Positions 25,986 through 36,389 of a DNA stretch of 64,000 nucleotides are shown piece after piece. Source of the DNA: Mesorhizobium sp. M4B.F.Ca.ET.058.02.1.1 (GTDB taxonomy: Bacteria > Pseudomonadota > Alphaproteobacteria > Rhizobiales > Rhizobiaceae); NCBI RefSeq assembly GCF_003952505.1, contig NZ_CP034450.1:3038001-3102000 (forward strand). The letters are read 5' to 3'. The notes below the pieces were generated by a model. The model was not told the DNA's origin and ran no database searches. It saw only the letters and a program-made list of their open reading frames with translations. Positions within the stretch are counted from its first letter, which is position 1. Each line of letters begins with the position of its first letter. Both the position numbers and the translations under genes were made by a program.

Positions 25986-26672
25986 TCAGGAATCGCCGAC
26001 CAGGGCATCCGCCTTCAAGCCTTGAGGTGCGATGAACATCTCCATGGTCTCGCGCGACAGTTCCCAATGCTCGAACACCAGGTCGACGACAGCGTTCTCA
26101 TCATGACCGCCAATGGCCGAGATGAAGCCGTCATGGTGTTCGACGGCGATCCCCAAACGCCGACGCATGTCATCATTGCGGGGCCGGAAGAAGGTGTGGC
26201 CGATACGGGCGTGATCGATCAGCAGCCTGCCGAGGCTCGGCTGAAGATAGGCATTTCCGGACATCTCGCCGATGATCTCGTGAAACCTGTTGTTCTCGAC
26301 CACCATCGACAGTGCGTCGCCCGACTTGCTCGCGGCGCGGAAACGCTCCTGCGTGTCTTTCAGGTCTACCAACTGCGAAGGCTTGAAGTTTTGCACCGCC
26401 AGCCGGCCGATGGCGGCGTAGACCATGGGAGCGACGAGGAAGAACTGCCTAAGGGTCGAGTGATTCATCGGAACGACCCGGGCACCCCGGTTGGCGCGAA
26501 TTTCGATGTAGCCTTCGCCCTCCAATCTGCGGAAGATTTCCCTCACCGGAGTGCGCGACAGGCCGTAGCGCTCGCTTAACGCTACCTCGTCCAGATCCTC
26601 GTCCGGATCGAGTTCCATCGTCAGGATGCGACGCTTCAGATCGTCGTAAAGACTGCCCTTGCTTCCCTTCAT
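25986..26672 (-). CDS. GntR family transcriptional regulator (FCD/FadR branch)
   Basis: 228 residues from ATG 26672 (MKGSKGSLYDDLKRRILTM); the open frame extends upstream through the operator, which cannot be coding. N-terminal winged HTH (DEVALSERYGLSRTPVREIFRRLEGEGYI) and a helical FCD-type ligand domain with metal-site-like residues NRFHEIIGEMSGN and FEHWELSRETMEMF. It likely represses its own gene and the adjacent dapA-like gene through the paired TTGTAT...TACACAA sites. Confidence 0.92.
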   Translation of the reverse strand: MKGSKGSLYDDLKRRILTMELDPDEDLDEVALSERYGLSRTPVREIFRRLEGEGYIEIRANRGARVVPMNHSTLRQFFLVAPMVYAAIGRLAVQNFKPSQLVDLKDTQERFRAASKSGDALSMVVENNRFHEIIGEMSGNAYLQPSLGRLLIDHARIGHTFFRPRNDDMRRRLGIAVEHHDGFISAIGGHDENAVVDLVFEHWELSRETMEMFIAPQGLKADALVGDS

Positions 26673-26747
26673 CGCGCACCTCAGAATCAACCCTGCCAGT
26701 CGATCATACTTGGCACTCCTGAAGAGAGTCGCACGCACCTGTGGGCG

Positions 26748-26778
26748 TGTCAACGGATTGTATTTTCTTGGTACACAA
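26748..26778 (-). promoter_or_regulatory. candidate promoter and GntR operator upstream of gntR
   Basis: Operator copy TTGTATTTTCTTGGTACACAA (26758-26778), next to TTGACA on the minus strand (26748-26753), a consensus -35, with a possible -10 GACTCT about 17 bases on. Located about 75-105 bases before the gntR start. Confidence 0.6.
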
Positions 26779-26942
26779 TTTTTGGACGAGTGGATCGACG
26801 GCTCTCGATGGGAGCTATCAGCCGATCGCATAAGCAGCGGTGACGCGCAGAGGGGCCAGAAGGATTTTTCCTTCGAATGCCATAAGCCGGCGCGACCAGG
26901 CTGAGCTATGAAATTCTTAGCAAGATCAAATACTTAAGCCGA

Positions 26943-27019
26943 TGGTACCGTTGGCTGGGATCGAACCAGCGACCTCCGGATCCACAATCCGGCGCTCTAA
27001 CCAGCTGAGCTACAACGGC
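26943..27019 (-). tRNA. tRNA-His (GTG)
   Basis: 77 nucleotides folding as a cloverleaf: acceptor GCCGTTG/CAACGGT, anticodon stem CCGGA/TCCGG with loop TTGTGGA (anticodon GTG), T-loop GGTTCGATCC and encoded CCA. Position -1 is T, not the usual G, and the discriminator is A73 with a G1-U72 pair. That matches the altered tRNA-His identity known for a large alphaproteobacterial clade. Confidence 0.97.
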
Positions 27020-27182
27020 ACGTCTGCCGGAGCGCGATCCAGGGGAAGCTCTGCTCTCCAGATCCGCTCTGTCGTTCGGCGATGCGTCCAATACGGACTA
27101 TCGGAGCCTAATTCAAGGCCCTTGATGAGGCAAAGGCGGGTTCTGCGAACCGCGCCCGGTTTTCAACCAGCCAATTTCGGGC

Positions 27183-27300
27183 AAAAGAAAAGGCCGGCGG
27201 GAGGAGGTGCCGGCCTTTTCCTGTTACGAGCCAGCGGGAGGAGGTGCTGGCTGGTCATCCCGGAGAGCAGAGGGAGGAGGTTCCGCCCGCCGGGTATTCG
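27183..27300 (-). ncRNA. trans-acting small RNA with three CCUCCUCCC loops (alpha-r14/NfeR1-like)
   Basis: On the minus strand three successive hairpins each expose the identical 9-mer CCTCCTCCC (plus-strand GGGAGGAGG at 27272-27280, 27236-27244 and 27199-27207, spaced 36-37 bases). Stems are CCCGG/CCGGG, GCCAGC/GCTGGC and GGCCGGC/GCCGGCC, the last followed by TTTTCTTTT as a Rho-independent terminator. Total length is about 115-120 nucleotides. Alpha-r14 RNAs such as NfeR1 of Sinorhizobium show exactly three such anti-Shine-Dalgarno loops. The 5' end is estimated. Confidence 0.8.
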
Positions 27301-27377
27301 CTTGGACAACTCTATCGCACATCTATTTGTCTGATAAAATGCGACGTTTTGATGCATCGCCGAGTTATGCGAAGATA

Positions 27378-27836
27378 TTAGGCGGCCTTGATGTCCTTCA
27401 AGGCCTTCTCGAAAGCGGTCTTGATCGGCTTGGAGACGTCCTCGGCAGCCTTGGAAGCGACGGCCTGGAATTCCTTGGCCTGCTCGACGGCCAGTTCGGC
27501 ACGCTTGCGCAGGAATGCGGTCTGCAGCTCGACGACTTCCGACAGCGACTTGGCGCTGACCAGGGCTTCGAGATGCGAGAAGCCGGCGTCGGCATTGGCG
27601 CGCAGCGCGGCGATGGTCTTGAGCGACAGGTCGCCGGAAACGGTCTTGGCGGTCTCGAAGGTCGACTCCAGAACCTTCTGGGTCTCCTCGGCGCCGGTCT
27701 TCAACTTGGCATAGGCTTCCTTCGACTGCTCGACGCCCTTCTCGGCGAAGGCGCGGATCTGGTCGGTGGCCTTGGAAGCGTCGAAGCTCGGGAATTCAAC
27801 GTTCTCGATGGTCTCGGCGGTCTTGATCTTGGACAT
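27378..27836 (-). CDS. phasin (polyhydroxybutyrate granule-associated protein)
   Basis: 152 residues from ATG 27836 (MSKIKTAETIENVEFPSFDASKATDQIRAF...). Almost wholly helical, with the phasin pattern EQSKEAYAKLKTGAEETQ and VELQTAFLRKRAELAVEQAKEFQAVASKAAED. It coats PHB granules in the cytoplasm. The longer upstream frame runs through the promoter and is rejected as coding. A long palindrome upstream resembles a PhaR operator. Acetoacetyl-CoA synthetase, another PHB-related gene, is encoded 4.5 kb away. Confidence 0.92.
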   Translation of the reverse strand: MSKIKTAETIENVEFPSFDASKATDQIRAFAEKGVEQSKEAYAKLKTGAEETQKVLESTFETAKTVSGDLSLKTIAALRANADAGFSHLEALVSAKSLSEVVELQTAFLRKRAELAVEQAKEFQAVASKAAEDVSKPIKTAFEKALKDIKAA

Positions 27837-27915
27837 TTTCCATCCTTTTCGCGGGTAGCGGCTTTGACAGAAAGCCGTCTCGTTCATGTATGATGGCAAT
27901 ATAGAGGTTTTTTTG

Positions 27916-27943
27916 TGCATTGCAACATCTTTGTTGCAGTGCA
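27916..27943. promoter_or_regulatory. candidate PhaR operator upstream of phasin
   Basis: Near-perfect 12+4+12 palindrome: TGCATTGCAACA (27916-27927), TCTT, TGTTGCAGTGCA (27932-27943), with only one mismatched pair. It is 80-107 bases upstream of the phasin ATG. TGC/GCA-rich inverted repeats are the known binding pattern of the PHB-responsive repressor PhaR at phasin promoters. Confidence 0.6.
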
Positions 27944-28034
27944 CCATCAGAATCTTCCCCGCCGTTAACCAAGCGCTCAGAGATTTCGCCCGCCGCACGC
28001 CTTGGCTTGTGGACCTTCGCACCGCCCGCTTTTA

Positions 28035-28050
28035 TTAACAAAGCGTTAAC
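28035..28050 (+). promoter_or_regulatory. CtrA binding site upstream of histidine kinase
   Basis: TTAA-CAAAGCG-TTAAC matches the full CtrA consensus TTAA-N7-TTAAC. It is 34 bases before the ATG of a PleC/DivJ-type kinase, close enough to overlap the promoter or transcript start. Confidence 0.65.
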
Positions 28051-28083
28051 TGAAATTGCCCGCCGGAGGGATTCGCCAAGCGC

Positions 28084-31000
28084 ATGCCGCCCGAAAACTA
28101 TTCCTTCCTCGACGTTGCCGTGCTCGATGCGGTCCGCCAGCGCTTCGCCGCCGGCGATGCGATCGCTATATTGTCGGCCGACCTCGAACAGGTGATCTGG
28201 GCCAACGGCCCCGGAGCGGCGGTGTTCGGCTATCCGGACATCGAGGGCATCATCGGCGCCTCGGCGCGGCTGCCGCTGATCGCCAGGCGCCAGATCATGG
28301 CGACCAGCGGTTTTCCGCAGATCGGCAGCGACCGGGCCATCACGCTGCGGCTGGCGACCGGGATGGTGAGCCGCGCCGTCGGCTTCCTGGCCAGCGCGGT
28401 GGCGATGCCAGACGGCGAGAAAGCGATCATGCTCACGGTGCCCGCGGCGCAGACCGGCTCGCGCAGTGCTGCAGAGATCGCCAGCCGCGCCATTGGCGGC
28501 TTCACCGAGGACGGCCATTTCATCGCCTTCGTCGACGCAGCGGGCAAGGTAGAGGCCGCCTCCGACGGTTTTGCGGCGCTGGGCATCCTGCCCGAGACGC
28601 TGGCGGCGCTGGTCGCAGACGTAGCCGATGACAGCGACCGCATCGTCAAGCGCCTGGTCCCGGGCGGCAGCAATTCCTATCCGGCCGGCCTCGCGCGGCT
28701 GACCGAAACGCGCCACTTGCTGGTGGTCATCGACGAAGCCCAACTCGACGAAGAGCGGCCGGGTGAGCCGGGGGGCGACGCTCCGGCAGCCGCGGCATTG
28801 CCGGCGGAGGCGCCTTCCGCTGTGCCGGAGGCAAGGCAGGAACCTTCGCCCACGACGCCGGACGTGATGGCCGAGTCCACGCCGGAGGTGGCCAAGGGCG
28901 TTGCCGTCCCTGCCGGCGGCCCAGTTGCCGGCCCGACTGGACAGAGCCCGAAAGCGGCGGTGGGCGACCGGGCGACGGCCAGCGAGACGCAGCCGCAGCA
29001 CGACCATTGGTACTTCAACGCCGGCGGCGATGAGGCACGGCATCAGGACCATGCATCCGGCAAGGCCGAGGCGGCGGAGCCGGCGTCGCCAGCCGAAGCG
29101 CCTCGGCAGGCCGCCGCCGCGCCGGCCGCCGGGCGGACGATCGATCGGTCGGCGCCGCCGCTGCGCTTCGTCTGGCGCACCGACGCTGACGGCAAGTTCA
29201 GCGCATTGTCGGCCGAATTCGCCGAGATCGTCGGCAAGCCCGCCGCCGACGTGATCGGCCGCCGCTTCAAGGATGTGGCCACCACTTTCGGCCTCGATGC
29301 CTCGGGCGAGATCGCCGGCCTGCTCGAACGCCGCGACACGTGGTCCGGCCGCTCGGTGCTGTGGCCGGTTGCCGGCACCGATCTCAAGATACCGGTCGAC
29401 CTGGCGGCGCTGCCGGTCTATGGCCGCAGCCGCGCCTTCGAGGGTTTTCGCGGCTTCGGCGTTGCCCGGGCCGGCGACGCGGTCGTCGATCCGGAAGCCA
29501 TCGGCATGGCGCTTGTCCCCAATGGCGGGCCGCTTGCCGATGGCGAGCGGCCGGCGCCGAGCGAGCCGGCCGTCGAGGACACTGTCGCGGAAACCCCGAA
29601 GCCAGCCGACCCGTTCAAGGGCGAGGTGCCGGCGCTGACCATCGTGTCGAAGCCGGAGCGGCGTTTCGCCGACAAGGTGATCCGGCTGGCCGAGCACCGG
29701 CAGCCGGCCAACGACAAAGGCCTGTCGACGCTGGAACGCAGCGCATTCCGCGAGATCGGCGAGCGGCTGAAAAGGGACAGCTCCGCCCCCTCCGAGCCGC
29801 CCCCTGCCCCGCGGCCCGACGCCGGGCAGAAACCCGCCAGCCCTGCCGAGACCGAACAGTCCGACCGATCTGTTTTGCCCGAAGCTCCGGCGCACACCGG
29901 TGCCACGCCGCCAGCCAAGGGGCCGGTCGAGCCATCGGCTGAACAGACTGACGCCGACCAGCAGCCGGCGGCCGGGACCCGGGATGACACCGGCACGCCA
30001 GTGAGCACGGAAGCGCCGGCGGCCGCGACGCAAGACGATGCGGAACCGGCGGAACCGCAGGAGAACGATGCCGAGGACGAGAGCGATCTGGCTCGCCTCG
30101 ACGGCGAACCGGACGAGATTGCCGAAGAACCTTCCGCCGGCCAGGCTACCCCGCCCCCGGTCTCGGGCTCGCTGCTCGACTACGCGGGCAGCGACGACCA
30201 GACCGGCCCGGTGGCCGAAAGCAGCGACGCCGCGCCGGTTGCCGGACCGGACGAAACGACGGCAGCGGCAGAGGCCGCGGAGCCCGCTGATACCCGGTTC
30301 GATATTGTCGGGACACCGCCCGACGGCCGCGCCGGCGACGACAGCATGACCGCGGACGATTTCCGCGATGCCGAGGACAGCGAGGATTGGGCAGCGTCCG
30401 GTGAGGAAGCCTCCCCCGACGATGCCGGGCCTGCCGATGCGGCTGCGCCCGCGGCGGAGCGGCCGCGCCTGCAGGTGCCGCCGCTGCGGCTCGACGGCTT
30501 CGTGCCATCGGCTTTCTCGACCGGTGAGGAAGCCAAGGCGCCCGATACCTCCATACTCGGCAAGCTGCCGGTGCCGCTGCTCATCCACTCCGGCGACGCG
30601 CTCTACTATGCCAATGACGAGTTCCTGCGCCTGACCGGGTATGACACGCTCGACGAGCTGACGGATGCCGGCGGGCTCGGCGCCCTATTTGCCGATCCCT
30701 ATTCGCCACCCGAGGACGGCGCTGCCGGCGAAAGCGACCATGCGCTCAAGTTGAAGACGCGCGACGGGCAGGAATTCCCGATCGACGCCATCCTGCGCTC
30801 GGTGCCGTGGCGCGCCGGCAAGGCGCTGATGCTGGTGGTGCGCCGCTCCGGCGAGGAGGGCGCGGCGCCCGCGCATTTCAGCGCCGCCAATGACGAGCCC
30901 ACCCAGCAGCCCGACACTTCCGAGCTGAAGAGCCGCATCGCCGAAATGCGCACCATCATCGACACCGCCACCGACGGCGTGGTGCTGATCGGCCGCGACG

Positions 31001-32043
31001 GCAACATCCGCTCGATCAGCCGGCCGGCGGAAGCGCTGTTCGGCTTCGACAGCGACGAGGTCGCCGGCAAGCCATTCGCCTCGCTGTTCGCCATCGAGAG
31101 CCAGCGCGCGGCGCGCGATTATCTTGGCGGGTTGTCCGAACCCGGCGTGGCGAGCGTGCTCAATGACGGCCGCGAGGTAATCGGGCGCGAGTCGCAGGGA
31201 CGGTTCATTCCGCTGTTCATGACCATCGGCCGGCTGCCCGGCGACAGCGGCTTCTGCGCCGTCGTGCGCGACATCACGCAGTGGAAGCGGGCCGAGGAAG
31301 ACCTTACCCAGGCGCGCGCCGTGGCCGAGCGCGCCTCCTCGCAGAAGACGGATTTCCTGGCCCGCATCAGCCACGAGATCCGCACGCCGCTCAACGCCAT
31401 CATCGGCTTCTCGGAACTGATGGTGGACGAGAAGTTCGGTCCTGTCGCCAACGATCGCTACCGCGACTATCTGCGCGATATCAACCGGTCGGGCAACCAT
31501 GTGCTCGACCTCGTCAACGACCTGCTCGACATCTCCAAGATCGAGGCCGGCCAGCAGGAGATGGATTACGAGGCGGTGTCGCTCAACGACACGTTGGCCG
31601 AAACGGTGGCAATGATGCAGCCTCAGGCCAATCGCGAGCGCGTCATCATCCGTTCCAGCTTCGCCTCGCGGCTGCCGGAAGTGGTGGCCGACCTCAGAAG
31701 CGTGCGCCAGATCGCGCTCAACATCCTGTCGAACGCCATCCGCTACACGCAGGCCGGCGGCCAGGTGATCGTGTCCACCGCTTACGAGACCTCCGGCGAC
31801 GTCGTCATGCGGGTGCGCGACACCGGCATCGGCATGAGCCAGGCCGAGATCGAGCAGGCGCTGAAGCCGTTCAAGCAGATCAATGCGCTGAAGCGCGGAC
31901 GCGGTGACGGCACCGGGCTTGGGCTGCCGCTGACCAAGGCCATGGTGGAAGCGAACCGGGCGCGGTTCAGCATCACCTCGACGCCCGGCGAAGGCACGCT
32001 GGTGGAAGTCGCCTTCCCATCGACCCGGGTGCTGGCCGAATAG
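28084..32043 (+). CDS. PAS domain sensor histidine kinase (PleC/DivJ/PdhS-like)
   Basis: 1319 residues. PAS-like domains lie at about 359-462, 826-922 and 955-1068, separated by long Pro/Ala/Glu-rich low-complexity linkers (~220-350 and ~500-810). The HisKA domain has the phospho-acceptor in ISHEIRTPLNAIIGFSELM (His1097). The ATPase domain shows NILSNAIRYT, DTGIGM and GTGLGLPLTKAMVEAN, the last typical of PleC/DivJ/PdhS kinases that control DivK and thereby CtrA. No transmembrane segment is evident, so it is probably cytoplasmic and may localise to a pole, as Brucella PdhS does. A CtrA box in its promoter suggests feedback. Confidence 0.88.
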   Translation: MPPENYSFLDVAVLDAVRQRFAAGDAIAILSADLEQVIWANGPGAAVFGYPDIEGIIGASARLPLIARRQIMATSGFPQIGSDRAITLRLATGMVSRAVGFLASAVAMPDGEKAIMLTVPAAQTGSRSAAEIASRAIGGFTEDGHFIAFVDAAGKVEAASDGFAALGILPETLAALVADVADDSDRIVKRLVPGGSNSYPAGLARLTETRHLLVVIDEAQLDEERPGEPGGDAPAAAALPAEAPSAVPEARQEPSPTTPDVMAESTPEVAKGVAVPAGGPVAGPTGQSPKAAVGDRATASETQPQHDHWYFNAGGDEARHQDHASGKAEAAEPASPAEAPRQAAAAPAAGRTIDRSAPPLRFVWRTDADGKFSALSAEFAEIVGKPAADVIGRRFKDVATTFGLDASGEIAGLLERRDTWSGRSVLWPVAGTDLKIPVDLAALPVYGRSRAFEGFRGFGVARAGDAVVDPEAIGMALVPNGGPLADGERPAPSEPAVEDTVAETPKPADPFKGEVPALTIVSKPERRFADKVIRLAEHRQPANDKGLSTLERSAFREIGERLKRDSSAPSEPPPAPRPDAGQKPASPAETEQSDRSVLPEAPAHTGATPPAKGPVEPSAEQTDADQQPAAGTRDDTGTPVSTEAPAAATQDDAEPAEPQENDAEDESDLARLDGEPDEIAEEPSAGQATPPPVSGSLLDYAGSDDQTGPVAESSDAAPVAGPDETTAAAEAAEPADTRFDIVGTPPDGRAGDDSMTADDFRDAEDSEDWAASGEEASPDDAGPADAAAPAAERPRLQVPPLRLDGFVPSAFSTGEEAKAPDTSILGKLPVPLLIHSGDALYYANDEFLRLTGYDTLDELTDAGGLGALFADPYSPPEDGAAGESDHALKLKTRDGQEFPIDAILRSVPWRAGKALMLVVRRSGEEGAAPAHFSAANDEPTQQPDTSELKSRIAEMRTIIDTATDGVVLIGRDGNIRSISRPAEALFGFDSDEVAGKPFASLFAIESQRAARDYLGGLSEPGVASVLNDGREVIGRESQGRFIPLFMTIGRLPGDSGFCAVVRDITQWKRAEEDLTQARAVAERASSQKTDFLARISHEIRTPLNAIIGFSELMVDEKFGPVANDRYRDYLRDINRSGNHVLDLVNDLLDISKIEAGQQEMDYEAVSLNDTLAETVAMMQPQANRERVIIRSSFASRLPEVVADLRSVRQIALNILSNAIRYTQAGGQVIVSTAYETSGDVVMRVRDTGIGMSQAEIEQALKPFKQINALKRGRGDGTGLGLPLTKAMVEANRARFSITSTPGEGTLVEVAFPSTRVLAE

Positions 32044-32049
32044 CGCACT

Positions 32050-32084
32050 GCGGGAAAAAGAAAAGGCGTCCAACGGGACGCCTT
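32050..32084 (-). terminator. Rho-independent terminator, minus strand
   Basis: Stem AAGGCGTCC (32063-32071) with GGACGCCTT (32076-32084), loop of four. Read on the minus strand the stem is followed by TTTTCTTTTT, so it terminates transcripts coming from acetoacetyl-CoA synthetase, about 200 bases upstream. The plus strand lacks a T-run. Confidence 0.7.
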
Positions 32085-32292
32085 AAGGATGGGATTGCTG
32101 TCACAACGGGGGCTTGAGCGAATCTGAACCTCAGGGGACGAGGAACGGGATTTCTCCCTCAAGTTACGTGCGACTATCGGCGCCGTCCCTTAACAAGTTC
32201 TTACCGGGCCGCCAAAAAATTTACGAATGTGTACCACTCGTGAAATCTAGGTAAATTCGGCCGACATTTTTCGTTAACCATGCCAGGGCAGT

Positions 32293-34251
<1,959 letters not shown>

Positions 34252-34515
34252 GCTCGTTCCTCCCAAAAACGCGACGCGTTCGCGGCAGTTAAGCCCAACG
34301 CCGCGTACGTCGTTGTCCCAAAACCGGCGTGTAATTTCCGGCGACGGCCGGTGGCACCGCTTATGCATACCGCAGCGCAGCAGAGCAAGATTTTGTTCGG
34401 CCGGCGGCTTCAGATGTGCGCAAATGCCATCGCCGGGCCATAAAGACTTGAAATGCGTCGGCGCTGGGGTACATCCGTCGGACGATTTGTCGGCAATGGA
34501 AGCATATAGGGCGAT

Positions 34516-36372
34516 ATGCCATCATCTTTGATCCGGCGCGGAGCATGGGCGATCGGCTTTGCCGTGCTCGTCATCGCGCTGGTCGTCGCCGCGCTGCCGC
34601 TGATCGCCTCGACCCGCATCGTGCGCGACCGCATCGCCTGGGAAATGAGCGCCTGGAGCGGTTTCAGGGTTACTATCGATGGCTCGCCGCGCATCGAGGT
34701 CTGGCCCACCTTCCGCGCCATCCTGACCGACGTGACGCTTTCGCAATGGACCGAGACCGACGCGCCGCCGGTGATCGAGGCCGAACGGGTAGAGGTCGAT
34801 CTTTCGGCCATGGCCGCCTTGCAAGGCGACGTCGTGTTCTCGACGGCGCGGCTGGTGCGGCCGACGATCAGGGTCCAGCGCACCGCCAGAGGCTTCTTCC
34901 TGCCGGCCATCCCGACCGGCGGCCGCATCACGCGCTCGATCGACACCGCGCGAGGCCTCGTCACCGCCAACCCGCAAAAGCCCGATCTCGGCAAATTGCC
35001 CTCGGACCCGTTCGGCACGGTGGAACTCAGGGACGGCCGCGTGGTGGCTTCGCTCGGCGGCAAGGACCAGGAAATCCTGAGCAGCCTGACCGGGCAGGCG
35101 AACTGGGCGGCGATGAACAGCAACGCGACGCTGACGGCGACCGGCATCTGGCGCGGCGAAAGCGTCGCCGTCGACTTCGCGTCGCCCAAGCCGCTGGTAC
35201 TGTTCGCGGGGGGCGCTGCTCCGCTCACGCTCTCCGTCAAGGCGGCACCTGCTACCTTCTCCTTCGAAGGCGTAGCCTCGATGTCGGACAACGCCTATTT
35301 CGACGGCCAGGCGAAATTCGCCGCGCCCTCGCTGCGGCGCGCGCTGGAGTGGTCGCAGGCCGGCATCGCGCCCGGAGCCGCGATCGGCTCGGTCTCGGTC
35401 GCCAGCAAGGTGACGGCGGCCGCCGGCCGGGTGAAGTTCGAAAACACCACTGTGGCGCTCGACAACAATCCGGGGATGGGAGCGCTTGACTTCTCCTTCG
35501 GCGAAGCACTGCCGGTCATCTCCGGCACACTCGCCTTCGACACGCTCGACCTCCGATCGTTCCTCTCGGCCTTCACGCCGCTGGCGCCAACCGGCGAAGC
35601 GGGTCCCGGCGAGATCGACACCAGCTTCGCCGACAAGATCAATCTCGACCTCCGCGTGTCGGCGGCGCATGCCACGGCAGGACCGGTCCAGCTTGCCGAC
35701 GTCGCCGCTACGGCGCAGGTCAAGAACGGACTTGCCGTCTTCGACATTTCCGACGCCTCTGCCTTCGGCGGCAACATCCAGAGCAGCCTGCGCTTCGACC
35801 GCAAGCTCGAAGGCACGCAGGTCGAGATCCGACTTCTCGCCTCCGACGTCGATGGCGGCGCCTTCGCCACGGCGGCAGGGATGACGAGACTGGTGCCTGT
35901 CGGGACGGCAACCGTCTCGGTCATCCTCAAGGGGCCGGGCAAATCCTGGAACTCCATCTTCGAAAACGCCGATGGCTCTGTCTCGGCAACCGTCGGGCCG
36001 GGCGCGCTCACCGGGCTCAACCTGCCGGCCTTCCTCAAGCGCACCGACCAGGGCGGCTTCTTCGCGCTCGACGACGTCGCCGACGGAACGCTGCCGATCG
36101 ACGGGGCCGAGATCAAGGCGAGCATCTCCAAGGGTGTGGCGCGACTCGACAAGGCCGAAGCCAATTCGGCGAAATCCAAGATCTGGCTGTCCGGCATCGC
36201 CTCCTATGCCGGACGCGGGCTGGCGCTGTCCGGCGGCATCGTCCAGCCGGACCCGCCGGCCGCGCAGGCGAATGGCCAGCCGGCGCCGCCCAAGCAGTCG
36301 ACCTTCTTCGTCGGCGGCACCTGGAGCACGCCGTTCATCTCGCCGATCAGCCGCGGCGTTTCCGGCGAATAA
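34516..36372 (+). CDS. AsmA family protein
   Basis: 618 residues. A single N-terminal membrane anchor (WAIGFAVLVIALVVAALPLIAS) is followed by the AsmA pattern TRIVRDRIAWEMSAWSGFRVTIDGSPRIEVWPTFRAIL and a long beta-repeat region. The AsmA_2-like C-terminus includes VSVILKGPGKSWNSIFENADGSVSATVG. AsmA-like proteins sit in the inner membrane facing the periplasm and are implicated in phospholipid transport to the outer membrane. Single gene, convergent with the pot operon (17 bases between stops). Confidence 0.85.
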   Translation: MPSSLIRRGAWAIGFAVLVIALVVAALPLIASTRIVRDRIAWEMSAWSGFRVTIDGSPRIEVWPTFRAILTDVTLSQWTETDAPPVIEAERVEVDLSAMAALQGDVVFSTARLVRPTIRVQRTARGFFLPAIPTGGRITRSIDTARGLVTANPQKPDLGKLPSDPFGTVELRDGRVVASLGGKDQEILSSLTGQANWAAMNSNATLTATGIWRGESVAVDFASPKPLVLFAGGAAPLTLSVKAAPATFSFEGVASMSDNAYFDGQAKFAAPSLRRALEWSQAGIAPGAAIGSVSVASKVTAAAGRVKFENTTVALDNNPGMGALDFSFGEALPVISGTLAFDTLDLRSFLSAFTPLAPTGEAGPGEIDTSFADKINLDLRVSAAHATAGPVQLADVAATAQVKNGLAVFDISDASAFGGNIQSSLRFDRKLEGTQVEIRLLASDVDGGAFATAAGMTRLVPVGTATVSVILKGPGKSWNSIFENADGSVSATVGPGALTGLNLPAFLKRTDQGGFFALDDVADGTLPIDGAEIKASISKGVARLDKAEANSAKSKIWLSGIASYAGRGLALSGGIVQPDPPAAQANGQPAPPKQSTFFVGGTWSTPFISPISRGVSGE

Positions 36373-36389
36373 TTTCGCGCTTGCCTGCC

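Noticed and set aside
26943..27019. tRNA-His as integration site bounding the catabolic island
   Set aside because: No integrase, no repeat of the tRNA 3' end elsewhere in the window, and no composition break was seen.
27796..30588. 930-codon open frame antisense to the histidine kinase
   Set aside because: High-GC shadow of the plus-strand kinase: composition is Arg/Gly-rich without motifs, while the plus strand shows clear PAS, HisKA and HATPase signatures.
32063..32084. Hairpin as terminator of the plus-strand kinase gene
   Set aside because: The T-run lies on the minus-strand side only, so it fits the acetoacetyl-CoA synthetase transcript instead.
32190..32205. Second CtrA box (TTAA-N7-TTACC)
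   Set aside because: The second half deviates from TTAAC and it lies downstream of the kinase, not at a promoter I could place.
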